Of a stretch of 64,000 nucleotides of DNA, positions 8,212 through 16,729 are shown one piece after another. The notes beneath the pieces were generated by a model. That model had not been told where the DNA came from. It searched no databases and saw only the letters and a program-made list of their open reading frames with translations. The DNA is taken from the NCBI RefSeq assembly GCF_030812675.1, contig NZ_JAUSTE010000007.1:124001-188000 (forward strand). Reading direction: 5' to 3'. The translations under genes and the position numbers were made by a program. Each line of letters starts with the position of its first letter. Position 1 is the stretch's first letter. This DNA comes from Sinomonas atrocyanea (GTDB taxonomy: Bacteria; Actinomycetota; Actinomycetes; Actinomycetales; Micrococcaceae).

Positions 8212-9705
8212 GTGACTGAGTCGAACCTGCCCCGCACCCAGGCCAAGGCGGCGGACGTGATCGTGGTCGGGGGCGGCAACGCCGCCTTCACCGCGGCCCA
8301 CGCCGCCGCCGTGCGGGGCCGCAAGGTCCTCCTGCTCGAGAAGGCGCCCCGCGAGCTCTTCGGCGGCAACAGCTACTACACCGCCGGCGCCACCCGGATC
8401 GCCCACGCGGGCCTGCCGGACCTGGTGGACTTCATCGAGCCGGATGAGCGGCACACAGTCACCGAGGTGCCCCCGTACAGCGCCGCCGACTACGCCGCGG
8501 ACATGGAGAAGGTCACCGACGGGCGCAACGACCCGGCCCTGACCGAGGTGCTCGCCGCCGAGGCCGCGCCCGGCCTGCGCTGGCTGCACTCCCTGGGGCT
8601 CAAGTACCGGCTCATGTACGAGCGGCAGGCCTACGAGCGCGCCGACGGCAGCTACCTGTTCTGGGGCGGGCTGCACGTGGGCAACGTGGGCGGCGGCGAG
8701 GGCCTCATGCAGGACCACCTCGCGGTCGCGCAGCGGCTCGGCACCGAGGTCCGGTTCGGGCAGGACGTGGTGGGGCTCGTGAGCGAGGGCGGGGCCGTGG
8801 TGGGGGTGACCGTCCGCGAGGCCGACGGCACCGAGGTGGAGCTGCGCGCCGACTCGGTGGTCCTCGGGGCCGGCGGCTTCGAGGCCAGCCGCGAGCTGCG
8901 GGCCGAGCACCTCGGCCCCGGCTGGGAGAACGCCAAGGTGCGCGGCACCCCGTTCAACACCGGCCAGATGCTCACCGCCGCCCTCGCGCTCGGCGCGGGC
9001 CGGGCGGGGGACTGGTCCACGTGCCACTCCACCCAGTGGGACGCCTTCACGCCCGGCAACGAGTCCAACCGCGAGCTGACCAACCGGCTCACGCGCCAGA
9101 GCTACCCGCTGGGCATCATCGTCAACGCCCGCGGGGAGCGGTTCGTGGACGAGGGGGAGGACTTCCGCAACTACACGTACGCCAAGCTCGGGCGGGCGGT
9201 GCTCGAGCAGCCGGGCTCCGTGGCGTACCAGATCTTCGACGCGGCCCTGCGGCCCATGCTGCGCTCCGAGGAGTACGACATGCCGGGCGTCTCCGTCGAG
9301 ACCGCTCCCACGCTCGAGGCGCTCGCGGAGCAGATCGGGGTGGACCCGGAGGCGCTGGCCAAGACGGTCAACGACTACAACACCGCGATCGACCTCTCCG
9401 TCCCGTTCGACCCCAACGTCAAGGACGGCCGCCGGGCCCGGACCACCCCGGTCAAGAGCAACTGGGCCATACCGCTCACTGAGGGCCCGTTCTACGCCTA
9501 CCCGGTCACGTGCGGCATTACGTTCACGTTCGGCGGGCTGAAGTCGGACACCGACGGACGGGTCCTGGACGCCGCGGGCGAGCCGATTCCTGGGCTGTAC
9601 GCGTGCGGCGAGATGCTCGGCGGCCTGTTCGCCGGCAACTACCCGGGCGGGTCCGGCCTCGCGGCCGGGGTGGTGTTCGGCCGGCGGGCGGGCGCGCTCG
9701 CCTGA
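8212..9705 (+). CDS. tcuA: FAD-dependent tricarballylate dehydrogenase TcuA
   Basis: A 497-residue flavoprotein of the fumarate reductase/succinate dehydrogenase type. The FAD-binding motif VIVVGGGNAAFTAAHAAA opens the protein, followed by LLLEKAP, GGNSYYTAGATR and, near the C-terminus, GNYPGGSGLAAGVVFGR. TcuA oxidises tricarballylate to cis-aconitate, which enters the citric acid cycle. The GTG start at 8212 follows an AGAACGGAA stretch. TcuB, the iron-sulfur electron carrier of Salmonella, is not found in this window. An array of 55-bp repeats follows the stop. Confidence 0.85.
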   Translation: MTESNLPRTQAKAADVIVVGGGNAAFTAAHAAAVRGRKVLLLEKAPRELFGGNSYYTAGATRIAHAGLPDLVDFIEPDERHTVTEVPPYSAADYAADMEKVTDGRNDPALTEVLAAEAAPGLRWLHSLGLKYRLMYERQAYERADGSYLFWGGLHVGNVGGGEGLMQDHLAVAQRLGTEVRFGQDVVGLVSEGGAVVGVTVREADGTEVELRADSVVLGAGGFEASRELRAEHLGPGWENAKVRGTPFNTGQMLTAALALGAGRAGDWSTCHSTQWDAFTPGNESNRELTNRLTRQSYPLGIIVNARGERFVDEGEDFRNYTYAKLGRAVLEQPGSVAYQIFDAALRPMLRSEEYDMPGVSVETAPTLEALAEQIGVDPEALAKTVNDYNTAIDLSVPFDPNVKDGRRARTTPVKSNWAIPLTEGPFYAYPVTCGITFTFGGLKSDTDGRVLDAAGEPIPGLYACGEMLGGLFAGNYPGGSGLAAGVVFGRRAGALA

Positions 9706-9715
9706 CGGTGGTTGC

Positions 9716-9850
9716 GGTGGTTGAGCGGAGTCGAAACCCCGGGGTTGAGCGAAGCCGAAACCACGGCAACGGTGGTTGAGCGGAGTCGAAACCCCGGGGT
9801 TGAGCGAAGCCGAAACCACGGCAACGGTGGTTGAGCGGAGTCGAAACCAG
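9716..9850. repeat. tandem 55-bp repeat array (2.4 copies)
   Basis: Units at 9716-9770 and 9771-9825 are identical, and a partial copy covers 9826-9850. Each unit contains two related half-units of the form GGTTGAGCGNAGNCGAAACC. The array abuts the palindromic repeat at 9848. The half-unit also occurs near 18527 and inside the gene at 28981. There are no spacers, so it is not a CRISPR array. Confidence 0.95.
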
Positions 9851-9889
9851 GCGGACGACGGCGGGTGCGCACCCGCCGTCGTCCGCCTG
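9848..9889. repeat. palindromic repeat copy 2, terminator-like
   Basis: A 42-bp perfect palindrome with the same core as the copy at 3943, extended by three bases on each side. It sits between the convergent 3' ends of tcuA and the DUF898 gene. Confidence 0.9.
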
Positions 9890-9910
9890 CCTCTGTTGGT
9901 GGTGCGAGAC

Positions 9911-10264
9911 TCAGGCCGCGTAGACGGTGTTCTCGACCTTCCACCGGGTGATCCGCGGAAAGACCCAGAAGCTGTAGATACCCAGAGTGACCACGATCAG
10001 GAAGAACCACTTGATCCAGAGTCCGAATAGGCCGACGCCGGTTCCCTTGAAGTAGAGCCGGCGACCCATGAGGATGGTGTGCTTTGCACGCCAGCGCTCC
10101 AAGAGCACCAACGCGTACGGATAGCAGATTCCGATCGTGCACACCGTGACGAGGGTTGCGAGGATCTGGGTTCCGAGGTAACCGGCGGCGCTGCCGTCGA
10201 ATTCCATGATCTTGACCTGAGGAGTCGCCGGACCTCCGGCATTGATGGTGATGTTCTGGGTCAT
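9911..10264 (-). CDS. short DUF898-like membrane protein
   Basis: A 117-residue protein with two hydrophobic segments (about residues 32-52 and 80-101). The motifs YLGTQILATLVTVCTIGICYP, RWRAKHTILMGRRLYFKG and TLGIYSFWVFPRITRWKVENT follow the repeating pattern of DUF898/YjgN membrane proteins, here as one unit, far shorter than the usual family length. It may be a minimal form or a remnant. Its role is unknown. It is convergent with tcuA. Confidence 0.7.
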   Translation of the reverse strand: MTQNITINAGGPATPQVKIMEFDGSAAGYLGTQILATLVTVCTIGICYPYALVLLERWRAKHTILMGRRLYFKGTGVGLFGLWIKWFFLIVVTLGIYSFWVFPRITRWKVENTVYAA

Positions 10265-10398
10265 TCGTGAGTCTTTCTGATGATGGCTGCTTCTGAAGGA
10301 TCTTGCGGGAGCGAAGTTGATTTTACATGTCTAACAGATGTGCAATTTCGCCTTCGGTGACGCGCCGGAGGCCGCGGTGGTACCGGAGGAGAGGAGCG

Positions 10399-10423
10399 CG
10401 GCGCACGTCGGCGCCGTGCGCCG
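10399..10423. other. inverted repeat in bioY leader region
   Basis: Nine-base arms CGGCGCACG and CGTGCGCCG with a seven-base loop, about 125 bp before bioY. It could be a leader hairpin. No known biotin-responsive motif is recognised, so a regulatory role is only a possibility. Confidence 0.35.
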
Positions 10424-10546
10424 TGTCACGTTGTAGCCTTCGTCCCAACGATCGGCAGTGGCCGTGGTGGGTTCCCTACAAAACGGTCGCTTGCGCTGCT
10501 TCATAGCCTTTTTCCAGGACCCTTTCCCGGACCTTCTGGAGGAATC

Positions 10547-11188
10547 ATGAGCAACCCGACGACGCCCGCCCCCGCGCCGCACCGCCCGGCCGAGTCCGGC
10601 CCCCGCAAGCCGCGCCGGATGTGGGACTCGCAGTCGCTGGCCCTCGTCTCCGTGTTCGCCGCGCTCATCGCGGCCTCGGCGATCGTCCCGGGCATCCCGG
10701 TGGGCGGCCTCGGGGTGCCGATCACGCTGCAGACCTTCGCGATCATGCTCACCGGCCTGGTCCTCGGCGGGGCGCGCGGCGCCGCCGCAGTGGGCCTCTA
10801 CCTCGTGGTGGCGTTCGCCGGGCTGCCGATATTCTCCGGCGGCCGGGCGGGGCTGCAGGTCATGGCCGGCGGGTCCGCCGGGTACATCGTGGGCTTCGTC
10901 CTCGCCGCCTTCCTCGTGGGCGTCGCCGCCGAGCAGGTCATCCGCCGCGCCTCGGCCAAGCGCCGGGCGGTCTGGTTCTTCCTCGCCGCGGCCGTGGTCA
11001 CCGTGGTCGCCTCGCACCTGCCCGGCGTGCTCGGCATGATGCTCAACCTCAAGCTCTCCTGGCAGGCGGCCTTCGCCGCCGACCTCGTCTTCTACCCGGG
11101 CGACCTCCTCAAGGACGCCGTCGCGGCCGTCGCCGCGGTGGCCGTGCACCGGGCGTTCCCGGACGTGCTCGTCCGCCGCGTGAAGTGA
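10547..11188 (+). CDS. bioY: biotin transporter substrate-binding component BioY
   Basis: A 213-residue ECF S-component with about six membrane helices. Typical BioY sequences are GIPVGGLGVPITLQTFAIML, LGGARGAAAVGLYLVV and AFAGLPIFSGGRAGL followed by GGSAGYIVGF. It captures biotin in the membrane and works with an energising EcfA/EcfT (BioMN) module that is not in this window. The ATG at 10547 has GGAGGA upstream. A CHY zinc-finger gene follows 10 bp later. Confidence 0.93.
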   Translation: MSNPTTPAPAPHRPAESGPRKPRRMWDSQSLALVSVFAALIAASAIVPGIPVGGLGVPITLQTFAIMLTGLVLGGARGAAAVGLYLVVAFAGLPIFSGGRAGLQVMAGGSAGYIVGFVLAAFLVGVAAEQVIRRASAKRRAVWFFLAAAVVTVVASHLPGVLGMMLNLKLSWQAAFAADLVFYPGDLLKDAVAAVAAVAVHRAFPDVLVRRVK

Positions 11189-11198
11189 GGCGCCCGAG

Positions 11199-11528
11199 GT
11201 GAGCGGGGAAGCACGGGCCGTGCCGGTCTTCGGCGCCACCGTGGACGACCAGACCCGCTGCGTCCACTACCGCACCGAGGTGGACGTGGTGGCCATGAAG
11301 TTCGCCTGCTGCGGGCGCTACTACCCGTGCCACCTCTGCCACGCGGAGGACGCGCACCACGAGGCCCGGACCTGGCCGCCGGAGCAGTGGGCGGAGCCCG
11401 CGGTGCTCTGCGGGGTCTGCAAGGGCGAGATGGCCATCGCGGAGTACTTAGCGACGACATCGTGCCCGCGCTGCGGGGCACTGTTCAATGAGCGGTGCGC
11501 GGCGCACCGGCACCTGTACTTCGGGTGA
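11199..11528 (+). CDS. CHY-type zinc-finger protein
   Basis: A 109-residue protein with the CHY zinc-finger pattern: CVHY near residue 21, FACCGRYYPCHLCHAEDAHH in the middle, VLCGVCKGEM, then CPRCGALFNERCAAHRHLYF at the end. The Cys/His spacing allows three zinc ions. Relatives include bacterial stand-alone CHY proteins and yeast Hot13; the function in bacteria is unclear. The GTG start at 11199 lies 10 bp after bioY, so co-transcription is likely. Confidence 0.85.
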   Translation: MSGEARAVPVFGATVDDQTRCVHYRTEVDVVAMKFACCGRYYPCHLCHAEDAHHEARTWPPEQWAEPAVLCGVCKGEMAIAEYLATTSCPRCGALFNERCAAHRHLYFG

Positions 11529-11534
11529 GGAGAC

Positions 11535-11570
11535 GCGGACGACGGCGGGCGCGCACCCGCCGTCGTCCGC
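11535..11570. repeat. palindromic repeat copy 3
   Basis: Same 36-bp element as at 3943 with one arm mismatch in the centre (GGGCGC against GCACCC). It lies 7 bp past the CHY gene stop, in terminator position. Confidence 0.85.
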
Positions 11571-11875
11571 TCGCCAGTTCTGTCGGTGTTAGCGCGCAAA
11601 GTGGCCCCATCGCGCAGGATTCGCCCGTGTTTCTTCAGGTGATGACTCTCGCCTAGCACTCTGCGGAGTTATTGGCGCACGTCGCCCTCGGTGTGATTCT
11701 TCATGACCACTCGGCCCTTCGGCCCCTCGGTCTCGCGATGGCGCGGTGGCACCTCTGCTCAGGCCTGTCCCCCGAACCCCGGGGAAGCGCTTGGATAATG
11801 CCTACGCAATGCTGGGGTGTGCGACCCGGATCGGCGGCACCGAAGCGAAGGGGCAACTCGGACTTCTGTCTTCAG
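11571..11875. other. non-coding stretch, nothing recognised
   Basis: About 300 bp with no convincing gene in any frame; the open frames here lack ribosome sites and family-like sequence. No RNA gene or clear hairpin was recognised. Confidence 0.4.
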
Positions 11876-12118
11876 TCACCGGCGCTTCTTCTTCTTCAGG
11901 TCCAGTATGACGTGGTTGGAGGACGTCGTAACGGCGGTCTGCTGGACATAGCTGACGCTTTTTGCGGCGACCGCATGCCCCGCAAGGGCTGTAGCCGCCG
12001 GGACGGCGCCGACACCGGCCCCCGCCACGGAGAGTGCGCAGGCGGCCAGGGCGCTAACGACTCGGTGCCTGATGCTCCTCGGGTGGCCGGTGAAGGTGGT
12101 TTCTTCGATGGCGGACAT
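11876..12118 (-). CDS. possible small secreted peptide (80 aa)
   Basis: The frame reads as a signal-peptide protein: a basic segment (GHPRSIRHR), a hydrophobic run (VVSALAACALSVAGAGVGAV), a small-residue region with a plausible cleavage site near AGHAVAAKS, then a short mature part ending in DLKKKKRR. No clear ribosome site precedes ATG 12118. No family is recognised. The composition argues for a real gene; the weak start argues against. Confidence 0.4.
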   Translation of the reverse strand: MSAIEETTFTGHPRSIRHRVVSALAACALSVAGAGVGAVPAATALAGHAVAAKSVSYVQQTAVTTSSNHVILDLKKKKRR

Positions 12119-12335
12119 GGCAACGCTCGATTCATCCGTGACCTATTGGCACCATCATTGTCGGGCGCCGGAAGGTGCCATTGAATACGCATTTGTGCGT
12201 ACAGCAGGGGCTCCCCTCCTCTTCATCGCCAGCTCGAACCGTTGCGCAGCCTGCGGTAACTGAACGAGGTCGACCGGGGGGACGAGGACGGCTCCTTCCC
12301 GCCGCCGTTCGCTGGTCTGTGACGAAGGGCGGTGA

Positions 12336-12542
12336 CGCGACGAGGCCGAGGGCAGCCCTGGCAAACGTGGACGACGAGTCCGCTCGTACTGGTGGTACTC
12401 GGCCAAGCCGTTCGCACCCGCCATGGAGCGCGTTAGCTCTCCGAGCCGCCCGCGCACCGGCGCGGCCCCGCTGTACGCGGGCCGGCCCGGATACCGCATC
12501 GACCTTGACCGTGACCACGATGGGGTCGCCTGCGAACGCTAG
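12336..12542 (+). pseudogene. excalibur calcium-binding domain remnant
   Basis: The frame ending at TAG 12540 reads APLYAGRPGYRIDLDRDHDGVACER. This matches the end of the excalibur domain (DxDxDG followed by CE), usually found at the C-terminus of secreted nucleases and surface proteins. Upstream the frame closes at TGA 12333 and offers only ATG 12423, giving 39 residues. The first half of the domain is not recognisable. It looks like the decayed tail of a secreted protein gene. Confidence 0.55.
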
Positions 12543-12586
12543 AGCCTCGAGGTGGTCCTTAGGACCCCGCTCACTGACGACGACGG

Positions 12587-13264
12587 TCAGCTGGCATGCT
12601 TCCAGGTCCGCTCGGCATTGCGCTTGAGAACCGCGAGCATCCGGGCCTGCATGACCCACACGATCGGCGGGAAGATCCACTCCGCGAGCAGCCAGCGGGC
12701 TGCTCGCGGCCGGAAGGTCTCGTAGCCGCCGATCACGAGGCGCGTCCTACCGCCAGGGAGCTCCTTGAGCTGGAAGCCCCAGAGGCCTTCCGTGTAGGCC
12801 GAGGGGCGAGGCTGCGCGGGGTCGAGCCGCCGCCCCATGAGGTCGCTGAGCCCGTGGAGTCCGAGGAAGCGGTTCGGCTCGAGGACGGCGACGGTCCAGG
12901 CGTCCACCGCTCCGTAGCGCTTGGTCCAGTACTTGACGGTGTCGCCGAGCTTGAGGTCTTGCCATTCGGGATGAATCCGGTCGGCGCTCGGCCGGCCGCC
13001 ATTGTCGAGCCGGTCCCACGAGTACCAGCCGCCACGGTCGCCCCCGAGCTGGACGAGCCAGGGCCAGACAGCCTCCGGCGGCGCATCGACCGTCACGGCC
13101 ATCGTCGCGCCCCGCTCGCCGTCGGGGACGATGTCCGCCCCCGGGTAGGGGCCGCTGACCTCGGCACGGCTCGCGCCCCAATGCCTGAACAGCGGGCGGA
13201 GGGCTGCGAGGCAGGCGATGGCCGCCGCAGCGGACGCGCCGAAGGCGGTGAGCACCTTCTTCAT
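12587..13264 (-). CDS. SRPBCC-fold protein with N-terminal membrane anchor
   Basis: About 225 residues. A hydrophobic N-terminus (MKKVLTAFGASAAAAIACLAAL) is followed by a START/Bet v1-like (SRPBCC) domain with VDAPPEAVWPWLVQLGGDRGGWYSWD, IHPEWQDLKLGDTV, a strand-rich middle and a C-terminal helix (MQARMLAVLKRNAE). Such proteins bind hydrophobic ligands; the ligand is unknown. ATG 13264 is preferred over 13300 because it makes a sensible anchor segment. Confidence 0.75.
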   Translation of the reverse strand: MKKVLTAFGASAAAAIACLAALRPLFRHWGASRAEVSGPYPGADIVPDGERGATMAVTVDAPPEAVWPWLVQLGGDRGGWYSWDRLDNGGRPSADRIHPEWQDLKLGDTVKYWTKRYGAVDAWTVAVLEPNRFLGLHGLSDLMGRRLDPAQPRPSAYTEGLWGFQLKELPGGRTRLVIGGYETFRPRAARWLLAEWIFPPIVWVMQARMLAVLKRNAERTWKHAS

Positions 13265-13404
13265 GCGTCCAGCGTCCCGAGCGACCCGCGGGGCCCGCAA
13301 GGGGACAACGTCACCGCATGGTGCAGTTCCGTCTACAGGCCGCAGCTACCTCCGGGATTCCGAGAGGTGCGACGGAGCGCGACACCGAGTCAGAGTGGGG
13401 CGCC

Positions 13405-14013
13405 ATGGCGCGAGGACGCTCGATGCTCCCTTATGGTGACCGGGTGGATGCACAGCAGAACCGACACGTCGTCGCAGCAGGAACTTCGACGACCACGGAC
13501 GCGCTCCGAGCGATCCCGAACTTCACAGTCGGCGACGTGCTCACCCGGATTGGTGCGCGCCATCATCCCCCGATCGGGCTGGAGGACTTCCTCCTGATCC
13601 GGCATACCTTCGTGCCAGGCGATCCCGAGCAGTTGCAGGGCCCCGGAGACGTCACCGCCGAGCGGGTTCTCGGGAACACCAGGAAGCAGGCTCATTCGAC
13701 TCGGCTGATCCCGGAGACGCCCCCGAAATACTGGGTGATCTTCATCGCCGATGGTCAGCGGAGGTCCCGCCTCTGGAGCGTGTTCGAGAACAAAGGCCTG
13801 GCGCCTGGCGAGCAGGGCGGCCCTTGGCGCGTCTTCGACCTGCGTCCCTGTGACCTGCTCGCCCCGTTGGAGGGCCGGCTAGTCATCGAGTGGAACAAGA
13901 ACGCAGTGCTGTGGTGTCGGAAAGCGATCAACGCCGCAGACCTGCCGGTGCTGGAGCTCGGCGAGGGTGACGATGTCTCCTTCCCCTGGTTCAACCGGGT
14001 GCTCCGCTCCTAG
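13405..14013 (+). CDS. hypothetical protein (about 202 aa)
   Basis: The conserved-looking part starts near FTVGDVLTRIG and runs through IGLEDFLLIRHTFVPGDPEQL, the predicted strand YWVIFIADGQRRSRLWSVFENKG and the compact end RLVIEWNKNAVLWCRKA followed by PVLELG. It seems to be a small alpha/beta protein; no function is assigned. The start is uncertain: ATG 13405 has a purine-rich stretch before it, while GTG 13444 is also possible. Confidence 0.6.
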   Translation: MARGRSMLPYGDRVDAQQNRHVVAAGTSTTTDALRAIPNFTVGDVLTRIGARHHPPIGLEDFLLIRHTFVPGDPEQLQGPGDVTAERVLGNTRKQAHSTRLIPETPPKYWVIFIADGQRRSRLWSVFENKGLAPGEQGGPWRVFDLRPCDLLAPLEGRLVIEWNKNAVLWCRKAINAADLPVLELGEGDDVSFPWFNRVLRS

Positions 14014-14134
14014 GACGAGCTGGGACACTCCGGAAAGCCCCGGTGGCCGACCAGCGCGTCGCTCTCATGTACGTGCCCCTGACCGGTGGGTCCCCCAGAG
14101 GCGAGTCACCGGCGTCGTGCGTGAACCAGAAGAC

Positions 14135-14896
14135 CTACGCCGCCGTCGACGCCCCGAGCAGCCCCGACAGCGCGGCCGCGGAGGCCTTGAGGTCGGGGAT
14201 GTGCCGCCCGTCCGCCGCGGTGTCCAGCACCCCGACCGGGGCAACGAGGGCGAGGGTCGCGATCACGCTCCCGCCGGCGTCGAACACCGGGGCAGCGACC
14301 GCCGCGACGCCGTCGATCACGGCCTCGCTCACCGCGAACCCGACAGCCAGCGCCTCGGCGAGCTTCCGCTCCACCTCGCCCCGCGCGGCCCCGAGCTTCG
14401 CCAGCGCCCGCTCCCGCACGGATGGCGACCCCCACGCGAGGAATGCGAGCCCCTGGGCGGACTGCGGCCCGAGCGGCGCCCCGATCCGCACCGTCATGTT
14501 CACCGACTTCCCGGCCGGCTCCTTGGACGCGACGGCCACGGCGCTGGAGCCCGTCCAGAGCCCCAACACCGCGGTCTGGCCGGTGCGCTCGGCGAGCGCG
14601 GCCAGGAGCGGCTCGGCCACGTCGATGATCTTGGGGCCGGTCAGCATCGAGGCGGCGATGCCCATGATGAGGGGCCCGGGCCGGTAGTCGTTGTCGTTGA
14701 TCCGCTGCAGGAACCCTTCGGAGGCGAGGGACTGGAGGTAGCGGTGGGCGGAGGTCCGCCCGATCCCCAGTTCCTCGGCGACGTCGTTGATGCGCACCTC
14801 GGTGCGGTCGGAGCTGAACATCCGCAGGATCTGGGCGCTCCGGCTCACCACCTGCAGCCCGCCGGCCGGCGCGGCGTCATCCCTCTCCGTTGGCAT
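14135..14896 (-). CDS. IclR-family transcriptional regulator
   Basis: A 253-residue IclR regulator. The N-terminal winged helix shows VVSRSAQILRMFSSDR and INDVAEELGIGRTSAHRYLQ; the C-terminal effector domain contains RTGQTAVLGLWTG, GAPLGPQSAQGLAFLAW and a GFAVSEAVIDGVAAVAAPVFD core. The open frame extends far upstream, but ATG 14896 matches the family start. It is the last gene of the cupin-MFS-IclR run and probably controls that run and the divergent DUF6282/aldolase genes through the palindrome near 16740. Confidence 0.9.
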   Translation of the reverse strand: MPTERDDAAPAGGLQVVSRSAQILRMFSSDRTEVRINDVAEELGIGRTSAHRYLQSLASEGFLQRINDNDYRPGPLIMGIAASMLTGPKIIDVAEPLLAALAERTGQTAVLGLWTGSSAVAVASKEPAGKSVNMTVRIGAPLGPQSAQGLAFLAWGSPSVRERALAKLGAARGEVERKLAEALAVGFAVSEAVIDGVAAVAAPVFDAGGSVIATLALVAPVGVLDTAADGRHIPDLKASAAALSGLLGASTAA

Positions 14897-14940
14897 AGCC
14901 CACACTCTAGCCCGTGAGCTGCCCCGCGCCGGCGCGGCCG

Positions 14941-16299
14941 TCACGGCTGGCGCCCGACGGCGACCGTGTGCTCGGCGAGGTTGCGGTCCTTGGTCTCGGG
15001 CCCCCACAGAGCCCCCACGATGAGGCAGATCCCGCCGACGGCGAGCAGCACCGTGGGCGTGAGCTTGAGCGGCATGAGCCCGGAGAGCGCGGCCATGTAG
15101 AAGGCGTAGAACGAGGGGATGATGAGCGCCAGGGAGTAGCCGACGCCGTACCCGGTCGCCCGGATCTCCACGGGGAACCGCTCGGACATGTAGGCCCCGA
15201 TGGCCCCGAACGCCGGCACTCCCAGGAGCGCGATCGCGGCGACGGCCACGGTCGCGGCCCAGAAGCCCCTGACCGCCCCGGAGGCGAAGAGCACGAACAG
15301 CGGGATCGCCAGCAGCGAGCCGACGCCGCACAGGACGAAGAACGGCCGGCGCCCGATCCGCTGCGAGAGCATCCCGAACAGCGGGTATGCCACGGTCACC
15401 ACGGCGAACGCGATGATCATCAGGGTCGAGACCTGCACCGCGCTGAGCCCGGTGGTGGTCGCGATGGTGGGCGGCAGGATCACGATCGAGGCATTGGAGG
15501 AGAACCACACGCCGGTCATGAGCAGGAACGCCTGCGCGAGCGGCTTCCGGTTCGGCCCGGCGAGGAGCTCCTTGAACGGGTTGACCCGCTTGGTGGAGGT
15601 GTTCTCCCAGGCCGGGCTCTCCTCGACGCCGCGGGCGTAGGCAATGGCGAAGCCGATCGAGATGACCGCGCCGACGATGAACGCGATCCGCCAGCCCCAC
15701 TGAGAGTAGGCCGAGGCCGGGCTGCCGGCCGGGGCGAACGTGAGCACGAGCAGCGTCAGCGCCGAGATCACCACGTAGGAGGACGGGAACCCGAGCGCGA
15801 TCAGGCCCGCGTTGCGGCCCCGGTTCCGCTTGGCCGAGTGCTCCATCGCGAGCGGCACCGCGCCGGTGTGCTCGCCGCCGAGGAACACCCCGCCGATGAA
15901 CCGCAGCACGATCAGCGCAACCACCCCGGCGATCCCGACGCTCTGGTAGCCCGGCAGCGCGGCGATGAGCCCGGTCGCCACACCCGCGCCGGCGACGGCG
16001 ACGACGGTCGCCTTCTTGCGTCCCACCTTGTCCCCGAGCCAGCCGAAGATGATGGACCCCAGTGGGCGCGCCACCAGGGTGGAGGCGAAGACGAGGCCGC
16101 CGAGGATCGCCGTCGTGCCCGCATTGATTGAGGCGGGGGTGAAGAACGCCATCGCCGGGGCGAGCGCGATCACCGGCAGGTAGATGTCGAACATGTCGAT
16201 GAAGAACCCGGCGCTCGCGCCCACTACGGCGCGGCGCTCGTGGCCCGAAGCTGCGCTGCTCACGGTCCCAGTGTGGCCGTGCAGGGCAGGCGCCGTCAT
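14941..16299 (-). CDS. MFS transporter, metabolite:H+ symporter type
   Basis: A 452-residue twelve-segment transporter. It begins MTAPALHGHTGTVSS, has the first helix at AVVGASAGFFIDMFDIYLPV, the signature GSIIFGWLGDKVGRKKATV, and FLGGEHTGAVPLAMEHSAKRN as in MHS-type acid symporters. ATG 16299 overlaps the cupin stop (ATGA), which decides the start. It is probably the uptake carrier for the carboxylate handled by the neighbouring cupin, hydrolase and aldolase; the substrate is unknown. Confidence 0.88.
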   Translation of the reverse strand: MTAPALHGHTGTVSSAASGHERRAVVGASAGFFIDMFDIYLPVIALAPAMAFFTPASINAGTTAILGGLVFASTLVARPLGSIIFGWLGDKVGRKKATVVAVAGAGVATGLIAALPGYQSVGIAGVVALIVLRFIGGVFLGGEHTGAVPLAMEHSAKRNRGRNAGLIALGFPSSYVVISALTLLVLTFAPAGSPASAYSQWGWRIAFIVGAVISIGFAIAYARGVEESPAWENTSTKRVNPFKELLAGPNRKPLAQAFLLMTGVWFSSNASIVILPPTIATTTGLSAVQVSTLMIIAFAVVTVAYPLFGMLSQRIGRRPFFVLCGVGSLLAIPLFVLFASGAVRGFWAATVAVAAIALLGVPAFGAIGAYMSERFPVEIRATGYGVGYSLALIIPSFYAFYMAALSGLMPLKLTPTVLLAVGGICLIVGALWGPETKDRNLAEHTVAVGRQP

Positions 16300-16709
16300 G
16301 ACTGCGCCCCGATCGTGAGCGGCTCCCTGTTGGCCAGGTTCGCCACCCACGCGGTGAGGTGGGCGTAGTCGGCCCGCGGCGGGACGAAGATGTCGATGTT
16401 CACGCACGGGCCGGAGGTCACGTCGATGTAGTGCTCCTTGCCGCGCTCCACGAGCATGAGGTCGCGCGGGCCCATGCGGTGGGCCACGCCGTCCACGTAG
16501 TAGTCGGCCTCGCCCTCGAGGATGAACACGAGCTGGTCGAAGTCCTCGTGGGAGTGGGGGCGGAGCTCGAGGCCCTTCTCCACGGTGTTCCACACGATCA
16601 TGACCTCGTCCGTGGCGTAGGCCTTGCGGGTGATGCCCGGACGTGCGACTTCGAGCGGCACGTCGTCGAAGCTGACGACCTCCGAGTAGAGCGATTCGTT
16701 GAGGGACAC
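16296..16709 (-). CDS. cupin-domain protein
   Basis: A 137-residue single cupin. Motif 1 is LRPHSHEDFDQLVFILEGE (histidines HSH and E available for a metal) and motif 2 is KEHYIDVTSGPCVNIDIF. Of two adjacent GTGs I chose 16709, six bases from AGGAG (16716-16720). It could be an isomerase, a dioxygenase-like enzyme or a binding protein. It is translationally coupled to the MFS gene and divergent from the DUF6282 gene. Confidence 0.8.
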   Translation of the reverse strand: MSLNESLYSEVVSFDDVPLEVARPGITRKAYATDEVMIVWNTVEKGLELRPHSHEDFDQLVFILEGEADYYVDGVAHRMGPRDLMLVERGKEHYIDVTSGPCVNIDIFVPPRADYAHLTAWVANLANREPLTIGAQS

Positions 16710-16729
16710 CACGATCTCCTTTGACCTTG

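Noticed and set aside
6718-9819. Very long minus-strand open frame (1033 codons) opposite the tricarballylate genes
   Set aside because: Repetitive low-complexity sequence rich in G, A, R, E and H; it is the antisense of high-GC genes with clear families on the plus strand.
9716-9850. CRISPR array
   Set aside because: The repeats are directly adjacent with no unique spacers, and no cas genes are nearby.
14135-15700. 521-codon frame that would extend the IclR gene far upstream
   Set aside because: The extra N-terminal part is the MFS gene read in another frame; the IclR start at 14896 fits the family length.
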